A stretch of DNA of 64,000 nucleotides from Methylobacterium currus (GTDB lineage: Bacteria; Pseudomonadota; Alphaproteobacteria; Rhizobiales; Beijerinckiaceae), in the NCBI RefSeq assembly GCF_003058325.1, contig NZ_CP028843.1, forward strand, positions 4,376,001 through 4,440,000, in the 5' to 3' direction. Both the position numbers and the translations under genes were made by a program. This document shows positions 58,478-64,000 of this stretch, one piece after another. The first letter of the stretch is position 1. Every line of letters begins with the position of its first letter. The notes under the pieces are model-generated. The model was not told the origin of the DNA and did not search any database. It was given only the letters and a program-made list of their open reading frames with translations.

Positions 58478-59368
58478 TCAGTTCAGGAGCTTGGTGGCGC
58501 GCAAGCGCGCCACCGCGAGGTCGACGAAGGTCCGCACCTTCGCGGGGGCGTGCCGCCCCTCCGGGTAGAGCACGTGGATCGGCAGCGGCTCGTCCTCGTA
58601 CTCGGCCAGCACGATCTGCAGCCGGCTCTCGCGCAGGGCGGGGCCGATCTGGTAGTGCAGCACCCGGGTCAGGCCCCAGCCGGCGATCGCAGCGGTGATG
58701 CCCGCCTCGTTGGTGTTGGTCTCGAGCGCCGGACGGATGGTCATCCGTTCGTCGTCCGCGAAGCGCCATTCGGGCGAAGCCCAGGCCCCGGTCGAGACCG
58801 CGATGCGGTGTCCTTTCAGGTCCGCGGGCCGCGCCGGCACGCCATGGCGCGCGAAATAGCCCGGAGCCCCGCAGACGACGCGGCGCACCGCCCCGACCTT
58901 CACGGCGGTGAGGCCGGAATCCGACAGGTGGCCGATGCGGATGGCGACGTCGACGCCCTCCTCGACGAGGTTGACCGGCCGGTCGACGAACAGGGTGCGG
59001 GCCGCCATGGCCGGGTAGGCGTCGAGGTAGTCGGTGACGATCGGCAGGACGTGGATATGCCCGAACAGGATCGGGGCCGTCACCGCGAGCGTCCCGGAGG
59101 GCATGCCGTAGGACCCGGCCGCCGCGGCCTCGGCCTCGGCGATGTCGGCCAGGATGCGCCGGCAATCCGCGACGTAGCGCGCACCCGCCTCGGTGAGCTT
59201 CACCGACCGGGTGGTGCGAACGAACAGCCGGGCGCCGATCGCCTCCTCCAGAGCCGCCACCGCCCGCGTCACCACCGGGGGGCTCAGATGCAAGAGGCGC
59301 GCGGTCTCGGCGAAGCTCTCCGTCTCCGCGACCTTCGCGACGATGCGCATGGCCTGCCACCGATCCAC
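58478..59368 (-). CDS. LysR family transcriptional regulator
   Basis: A 296-residue LysR regulator. The helix-turn-helix is at about residues 18-37 (FAETARLLHLSPPVVTRAVA) followed by LEEAIGARLFVRTTRSVKLT. The effector domain starts near 90 (GTLAVTAPILFGHIHVLPIV). The GTG start at 59368 (VDRWQAM) fits the common MDRWQAM beginning; the in-frame upstream extension does not. Convergent with the GST gene; its target may include the SBP-GST pair or a gene upstream. Confidence 0.9.
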   Translation of the reverse strand: MDRWQAMRIVAKVAETESFAETARLLHLSPPVVTRAVAALEEAIGARLFVRTTRSVKLTEAGARYVADCRRILADIAEAEAAAAGSYGMPSGTLAVTAPILFGHIHVLPIVTDYLDAYPAMAARTLFVDRPVNLVEEGVDVAIRIGHLSDSGLTAVKVGAVRRVVCGAPGYFARHGVPARPADLKGHRIAVSTGAWASPEWRFADDERMTIRPALETNTNEAGITAAIAGWGLTRVLHYQIGPALRESRLQIVLAEYEDEPLPIHVLYPEGRHAPAKVRTFVDLAVARLRATKLLN

Positions 59369-59582
59369 GGCCCCTCGCTCCTCGTTCGGCCGACAGGCTC
59401 CGACGCCTATCGCGTTTCCCCTCGACGCACCGCGCGTTCGCGCCGGGATGGTAGAATGGTGCAGCCAGGCTTCAATCGGGTCGGGTGCTGGCTGCGTTGT
59501 GGGGGGCAGCGTCGGGGTGTCCGGTCGTTCGTCGGCGGGAGGCCCGAATGTCCTGTTTGCCGCATGATCGGGCTGGCCCGCC

Positions 59583-59816
59583 TCACGCCTCGACGGGAGA
59601 AGCGGGACGCCGCCTCCGCCGCCAGGTTGTCGGCGCAGGCGCGGCAGCATGGGCCTGGGCGAGCGTTTCGAGCCACGCCGCCAAGTCGGCCGGGATCTCC
59701 GCGTCGCCCGAAGCCCACCGGCGCACGATGCGGTCATCGCAGGCAAGAGCCTCGGCCAAGCCCCGCTGTGACCAACGGAGCAGAGTGAGGCATTCGCGAA
59801 AGCGGTCAGAGGTCAC
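59583..59816 (-). CDS. Small helix-turn-helix protein
   Basis: A 77-residue DNA-binding protein with an HTH at about 12-45: LRWSQRGLAEALACDDRIVR, then RWASGDAEIPADLAAWLETL, and a basic C-terminal tail (WRRRRRPA). The pattern is common in alphaproteobacteria as single-domain regulators. Its ATG overlaps the stop of the upstream membrane gene, so both are one operon. Confidence 0.8.
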   Translation of the reverse strand: MTSDRFRECLTLLRWSQRGLAEALACDDRIVRRWASGDAEIPADLAAWLETLAQAHAAAPAPTTWRRRRRPASPVEA

Positions 59817-60055
59817 GCCAGGAGCTCGATGAAGGCGCCGCCTGCTCCGAAGAGAGCGGCGCCGGCGGCCATGCTGGCGACGATGATCTGCCAGGGAGCA
59901 AGAGCGCGGTCGCGCTCCAGCTTGGAACCTTCCGCTTGATGCTCGGCCTGCTCGGCTAACAGCTTGCGCTGTTCGGCAATGAACTTCTGCGTTTCCTCGT
60001 TCGACCGAAGGACGCGTGCGACTTGTTCGGTGATATCGAGAGAAGCGTCAGCCAT
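59813..60055 (-). CDS. Small membrane protein with coiled coil
   Basis: An 80-residue protein. Residues 1-52 form a charged helix (DITEQVARVLRSNEETQKFI, AEQRKLLAEQAEHQAEG) and residues 55-78 a membrane helix (WQIIVASMAAGAALFGAGGA). Similar helix-plus-membrane proteins occur beside HTH genes in Methylobacterium and phage-derived regions; no function is known. Stop overlaps the ATG of the HTH gene. Confidence 0.7.
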   Translation of the reverse strand: MADASLDITEQVARVLRSNEETQKFIAEQRKLLAEQAEHQAEGSKLERDRALAPWQIIVASMAAGAALFGAGGAFIELLA

Positions 60056-60269
60056 CGAGGATGCCCCATGTTCCGGGCAAGCAGTGTCCGCGATATGCGG
60101 ACAAATGAGATCGCCGTCAAGGATTCGTCAACCCTCGGTTCGAACCCCGACCCGCCTGGCCGAATGCGGGGTCCTCGCCGGGGCAAGGCTGTCCCGCGAG
60201 GAATGGCGCTACCGATAGGAAAGGAAATTCCACGCCACGACCCGCGATCGACGCACCCGAGCCAAACGC

Positions 60270-60290
60270 AAAAAGGCCGCAAGAGCGGCC
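60270..60290 (-). terminator. Rho-independent terminator of the tRNA array
   Basis: On the minus strand the bases read GGCCGC-TCTT-GCGGCC followed by TTTTT (stem 60275-60280/60285-60290, T run 60270-60274). It lies 34 bases after the last tRNA-Ala gene, in the direction of transcription. Confidence 0.85.
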
Positions 60291-60323
60291 CGCATCAGGA
60301 TCAGATCAAATCGAGGGGAAGGA

Positions 60324-60399
<76 letters not shown>

Positions 60400-60494
60400 A
60401 TCCGTCATCCACGGCGCCGGGAACGCCGATGGGTCTCGTCGTCGCGTGATCGCTGGCAGCGATCGGATCAGGTCAGGCGAAGCCTGAGGTGATG

Positions 60495-60570
<76 letters not shown>

Positions 60571-60665
60571 ATCCATCAGCCGCGGCGCTGGGAACGCCGG
60601 CGGGTCTCGTTCTAGGTTGATCGCGGGCTGCGATCGGATCACGCCAGGCGGAGCCTGAGGTGATT

Positions 60666-60741
<76 letters not shown>

Positions 60742-60952
60742 ACGCTGCAGGACGTATGGGATCCGTCCCGGAACCGGACCGGCGCTCCTTGCGGGGGCGC
60801 CGTCGGTGAGCGGCGGTATAGGGGGGTGCGGCGCCGGACACAAGCCCTTGGGGCGGGTCTTCGCGAAGTTTTCGTGACTGTCGCGAGTTCCTGAGACGGA
60901 TCAGGGGGTTGGGACGAGGCTGGCCCCGTCGCCGCCGCCCGCCCCGGGGGAA

Positions 60953-61339
60953 TCAGGATTCCTCGTCGCTCTCGATGTCGCCGTCGATGAAGTCGGAGAC
61001 GTCGTCGCCGCTCTCCTCGTCCTCCTCCAGGAAGGTATCGTCGTCGCCGCCGGCATCGCCCACATCGGTGTCGTCGTCGACCGACACGTCGGCGCCGTCC
61101 TCGGCAGCCTCGACCTCGTCGAGGGACACCATCTCGGGGGCGCCGGCCTCCTCCTCGGCCTCCTCCTCGCGCGGGGCGCGGTTGGCGATGGCAGGGGCGG
61201 GGACGCGGGTGGTGGAGAGGGCGGCGACCTGATAGACGGTGCCGCATTTCGGGCACACGGCAGGGTCCCTGCTGAGGTCGTAGAACTTCGCGCCGCAGCT
61301 CATGCACTGGCGCTTCAAGCCGAGTTCCGGTCTGGCCAC
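60953..61339 (-). CDS. TIGR02300 family zinc-ribbon protein
   Basis: A 128-residue protein of the alphaproteobacterial TIGR02300 family. A four-Cys zinc ribbon occupies residues 12-32 (CMSCGAKFYDLSRDP, CPKCG), followed by a strongly acidic tail (DADV/DDDTDV/EEDEESGDD). I use the inner GTG at 61339 (MARPELGLKRQC), which matches the family's MAKPELGTKR beginning, rather than the GTG at 61348. Function unknown; it is commonly found next to aroA. Confidence 0.85.
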   Translation of the reverse strand: MARPELGLKRQCMSCGAKFYDLSRDPAVCPKCGTVYQVAALSTTRVPAPAIANRAPREEEAEEEAGAPEMVSLDEVEAAEDGADVSVDDDTDVGDAGGDDDTFLEEDEESGDDVSDFIDGDIESDEES

Positions 61340-61511
61340 GGTAGTCACGTTCCTGTCGATGTCGGATAAGAGTGGGTCCGGTTAGTCGCGCCCGCCAGCC
61401 CTGTCAAATACCTGTGGGGCCGGCGGATGACGCGGCGGTGCCCGCGTGCTAACGACCCGGCCGTTTTCCCGCGCTTCTTCCCGCGATTCTCGAGAACCAG
61501 GCCGTCTGCCC

Positions 61512-62861
61512 GTGTCGCACGATTCCACCCCGTCCCCGATCACCGCCCAGCCCGGGACGGCCCTGCGGGGCCGGCTGCGGCCGCCCGGCGACAAGTCGAT
61601 CTCGCACCGGGCGATCATCCTCGGGCTGCTCAGCCTCGGCGAGACCCGCATCGAGGGCCTCCTGGAGGGCGACGACGTGCTGCGCACCGCCGCCGCCGCC
61701 AAGGCGCTCGGTGCCGGCATCGACCGCGACGGGGAGGGACGCTGGCGGGTGCGCGGCGTCGGCGTCGGCGGCCTGTCGGACCCTCAGGGCGTGCTCGATT
61801 TCGGCAATGCCGGCACCGGCTCGCGGCTGATGATGGGCGTGGTCGGCGGCCATCCGGTCACTGCGACCTTCGACGGAGACGCCTCGTTGCGCAAGCGGCC
61901 GATGCGCCGGATCCTCGATCCGCTGGTGCAGATGGGCGTCACGGTGGTGGAGCAGGCCGAGGGCGGCCGGGTGCCGCTCACCCTGCGCGGGCCCCGCGAG
62001 GCGGTGCCGATCACCTATGAGAGCCCGGTCGCCTCGGCGCAGGTGAAGTCGGCGGTGCTGCTCGCCGGACTCAACGCCCCGGGCGTTACCACGGTGGTGG
62101 AGGCGGCCGCGACCCGCGACCATACCGAACGGATGCTGCGCCTGTTCGGCGCGCAGGTCGAGGTCGAGGCGATTGGTCCCGGCGGCCACGGCCGGCGGAT
62201 CGCGCTCACCGGCCAGCCGACCCTCACGGCCACCGACGTGGTGGTGCCGGCCGATCCGTCCTCGGCCGCCTTCGCGCTCGTCGCCGGCCTGGTGGTGCCG
62301 GGCTCGGAGGTGGTGATCGAGGGGGTGATGATGAATCCCCTCCGCACCGGCCTCCTGACCACGCTCCTCGAGATGGGCGGCGACATCGAGCGGCTGAACG
62401 AGCGCGAGGAGGGTGGCGAGACCGTCGCCGACCTGCGGGTGCGCCACAGCCGCCTCAGGGGCGTCGCGGTGCCCCCTGAGCGGGCGCCGGCGATGATCGA
62501 CGAGTACCCGGTGCTGGCCGTGGCGGCGTCCTGCGCCCAGGGCACCACCCGGATGCAGGGCCTGCACGAGCTGCGCGTCAAGGAATCCGACCGCCTCGCC
62601 GCCGTGGCGGCGGGGCTGAAGGTCAACGGCGTCCCCCACACGGTCGAGGGCGACGACCTGATCGTCCACGGCGACGGCGCGGCCCCGCAGGGCGGCGGCA
62701 CGGTCGAGACCCATCTCGACCACCGCATCGCCATGGCGTTCCTGGTCCTCGGGATGGTGGCCCGGCAGCCGGTGACGGTCGACGACGGCGCCATGATCGC
62801 GACGAGCTACCCCGCCTTCCTCGCCGACATGCAGGCGCTCGGCGCCGGATTCACCGCATGA
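61512..62861 (+). CDS. aroA: 3-phosphoshikimate 1-carboxyvinyltransferase (EPSP synthase), class II
   Basis: A 449-residue cytoplasmic enzyme of the shikimate pathway (shikimate-3-phosphate plus phosphoenolpyruvate). [19 protein letters not shown] holds the catalytic Lys28; [76 protein letters not shown] and [15 protein letters not shown] follow the CP4-type (class II) sequence. The glyphosate-determining position has Gly (NAGTG, Gly101) where CP4 has Ala, so tolerance is not expected. The GTG at 61512 is chosen. cmk overlaps its stop. Confidence 0.96.
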   Translation: MSHDSTPSPITAQPGTALRGRLRPPGDKSISHRAIILGLLSLGETRIEGLLEGDDVLRTAAAAKALGAGIDRDGEGRWRVRGVGVGGLSDPQGVLDFGNAGTGSRLMMGVVGGHPVTATFDGDASLRKRPMRRILDPLVQMGVTVVEQAEGGRVPLTLRGPREAVPITYESPVASAQVKSAVLLAGLNAPGVTTVVEAAATRDHTERMLRLFGAQVEVEAIGPGGHGRRIALTGQPTLTATDVVVPADPSSAAFALVAGLVVPGSEVVIEGVMMNPLRTGLLTTLLEMGGDIERLNEREEGGETVADLRVRHSRLRGVAVPPERAPAMIDEYPVLAVAASCAQGTTRMQGLHELRVKESDRLAAVAAGLKVNGVPHTVEGDDLIVHGDGAAPQGGGTVETHLDHRIAMAFLVLGMVARQPVTVDDGAMIATSYPAFLADMQALGAGFTA

Positions 62862-63502
62862 GGTCGCCGATGGTCATCGCGATCGACGGGCCGGCGGCCT
62901 CCGGCAAGGGCACGCTCGCCAAGCGCCTGGCACTGCATTACCGCCTGCCGCACCTCGATACCGGCCTGCTCTACCGGGCGGTGGCGCTGACGCTCCTCGA
63001 TGCGGAGCGGGACCTCGCCGACGCGGACGCCGCCGCCGCCGCGGCGCGGGGGCTCGACCCGGCCTTCCTCGCCGATCCCCGCCTGCGCGGGAGCGCCATG
63101 GGCGAGGCGGCCTCGATCGTCTCGGCGCAACCCGCGGTGCGCGCCGCGCTCCTCGACTGGCAGCGCCGCTTCGCCGGCTCGGCCGAGGGCGCCGTGCTCG
63201 ACGGGCGCGACATCGGCACCGTGGTTTGCCCGGACGCCGCCGTGAAGCTGTTCGTGACCGCTTCCGCCGAGGAGCGCGCCCGGCGCCGCCACCGCGAGCT
63301 CGGCGGCCGCGGCGAGCCGGTCGCTTACGAGGCGGTGCTGGCCGACATCCTGCGTCGCGACGCCCGCGACGCCGACCGCGCCGCCGCCCCCCTGCGGGTG
63401 GCGGAGGACGCGGTGGTGCTCGACACCACGGCGCTCGACGCCGATGCCGCCTTCCGGGCCGCCACCGACGTGGTCGACGGGCGGGGCGGGGCGCGGGACT
63501 GA
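62858..63502 (+). CDS. cmk: Cytidylate kinase
   Basis: A 214-residue (d)CMP kinase. The P-loop is GPAASGKG (11-18). [36 protein letters not shown] and [18 protein letters not shown] are family blocks. The ATG overlaps the aroA stop (ATGA), so expression is coupled. rpsA, the common next gene in other bacteria, does not follow; an ABC-F gene does. Confidence 0.96.
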   Translation: MRSPMVIAIDGPAASGKGTLAKRLALHYRLPHLDTGLLYRAVALTLLDAERDLADADAAAAAARGLDPAFLADPRLRGSAMGEAASIVSAQPAVRAALLDWQRRFAGSAEGAVLDGRDIGTVVCPDAAVKLFVTASAEERARRRHRELGGRGEPVAYEAVLADILRRDARDADRAAAPLRVAEDAVVLDTTALDADAAFRAATDVVDGRGGARD

Positions 63503-63557
63503 CCCGACGCCCGATACCGGCGCGCCGCGAAGCCGTGGCACGATTCTGACTGCGTCA

Positions 63558-63597
63558 AGCGCGCGGCCCGGTCCCGGTCCGGCGCGCTCCTCTTTTC
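63558..63597 (+). terminator. Possible terminator after cmk
   Basis: AGCGCGC (63558-63564) and GCGCGCT (63582-63588) can pair around 17 bases and are followed by CCTCTTTTC. The T-rich end favours termination of aroA-cmk, but the loop is long and the next gene starts only 15 bases on. Confidence 0.45.
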
Positions 63598-63612
63598 GGA
63601 CACCCTATCCCC

Positions 63613-64000
63613 ATGATCCGCCTCGACAAGATCGGCAAGCAGAACGGCAACCAGCTCCTCTTCATCGAGGCCTCGGCGGCGTTGCAGCGCGGCGAGAAGG
63701 TCGGGCTCGTCGGCCCCAACGGCGCCGGCAAGACGACCCTGTTCCGGATGATCACCGGCGAGGAGCAGCCCGACGAGGGCCAGGTCTCGACCGACCGCGG
63801 CATCACCATCGGGTATTTCAGCCAGGATGTCGGCGAGATGGCCGGCCGCAGCGTGCTGTCCGAGGTGATGGACGGCGCAGGTCCCGTGAGCGCGATCGCG
63901 GCCGAGCTGCGCGAGATCGAGACGGCGCTCGCCGATCCCGACCGGGCCGACGAGATGGAGGCGCTGGTCGAGCGCTACGGCGAGGTCCAGGGCCGGTTCG
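63613..64000 (+). CDS. ABC-F family ATPase (partial)
   Basis: The first 129 residues of an ABC-F protein, running off the right edge. Walker A is GPNGAGKT (34-41), with MIRLDKIGKQNGNQLLFIEA before it and FRMITGEEQPDEGQVSTDRG after; TIGYFSQDVGEM is the Q-loop. ABC-F proteins lack membrane domains and act on the ribosome as translation factors or antibiotic-protection proteins. Subtype (EttA, Uup, YheS) cannot be fixed from the visible part. Confidence 0.9.
   Translation, partial: MIRLDKIGKQNGNQLLFIEASAALQRGEKVGLVGPNGAGKTTLFRMITGEEQPDEGQVSTDRGITIGYFSQDVGEMAGRSVLSEVMDGAGPVSAIAAELREIETALADPDRADEMEALVERYGEVQGRF

Overview
The window is very GC-rich and tightly packed, with GTG/TTG starts, frequent ATGA stop/start overlaps and gene blocks typical of Rhizobiales. 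The neighbours bamE, CBP3, yceD, plsX, fabH, ihfA and merR, a class II (CP4-like) AroA, a DUF1476 ATPase-inhibitor-type protein, a TIGR02300 zinc-ribbon protein and EcfG-type promoter sequences all fit an alphaproteobacterium. Methylobacterium or a close relative is my inference from overall style; no rRNA or other species-level marker is present.

Layout. 1-3.9 kb: a peptide/nickel-type ABC importer (permease running off the left edge, Tat-exported binding protein) divergent from an AbgB-like amidohydrolase. 4.0-11 kb: a DUF4160/DUF2442-HTH unit with a palindromic operator, csaA, an orphan ureG with a His-rich repeat, an MFS exporter with a hydrolase, and a MOSC/glutamine-amidotransferase pair divergent from an XRE-cupin regulator across two matching operators. 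11-14 kb: a coiled-coil periplasmic or inner-membrane protein with a TAXI binding protein. 14-20.2 kb: one minus-strand branched-chain-type ABC operon (livG, livF, two binding proteins, livH, livM). 20.3-27.2 kb: acyltransferase, a DUF4142 protein behind an EcfG-type promoter, modC/modB without modA, a GST, an HpaI aldolase and a hydrolase. 27.3-33.7 kb: the envelope/lipid block bamE to merR, then small proteins. 34-39.1 kb: the PrkA-YeaH-SpoVR stress module. 39-50.4 kb: a mosaic of metabolic genes including glucokinase, an acyl-CoA dehydrogenase-type enzyme, an old-yellow-enzyme, a cyclase-family hydrolase with a third binding protein, a thioesterase, an MFS porter and a nitronate monooxygenase. 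50.5-60 kb: a DEAD-box helicase with a long leader, a ParDE pair, several small proteins, a Nudix hydrolase, an acyl-CoA ligase, a fourth binding protein with a GST, and a LysR regulator. 60-64 kb: three identical tRNA-Ala(GGC) genes in a 171-bp tandem array, a TIGR02300 protein, aroA-cmk and the start of an ABC-F ATPase.

Themes. Four paralogous Peripla_BP_6 binding proteins occur here. Two sit in a complete transporter operon; the other two have no transporter beside them and are each translationally coupled to an enzyme gene. A second theme is stress response: EcfG-like promoters lie before the DUF4142 and YciE genes, and the PrkA-YeaH-SpoVR set is nearby. A third is short tandem repeats and intergenic palindromes scattered through the window. 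I found no CRISPR array, prophage, insertion sequence or rRNA. The most testable novelties are the frameshifted DUF4160/DUF2442 unit with its operator, the paired operators of the XRE-cupin regulator, the two binding protein-enzyme pairs, and two very small genes (27 and 34 codons) with good ribosome binding sites.
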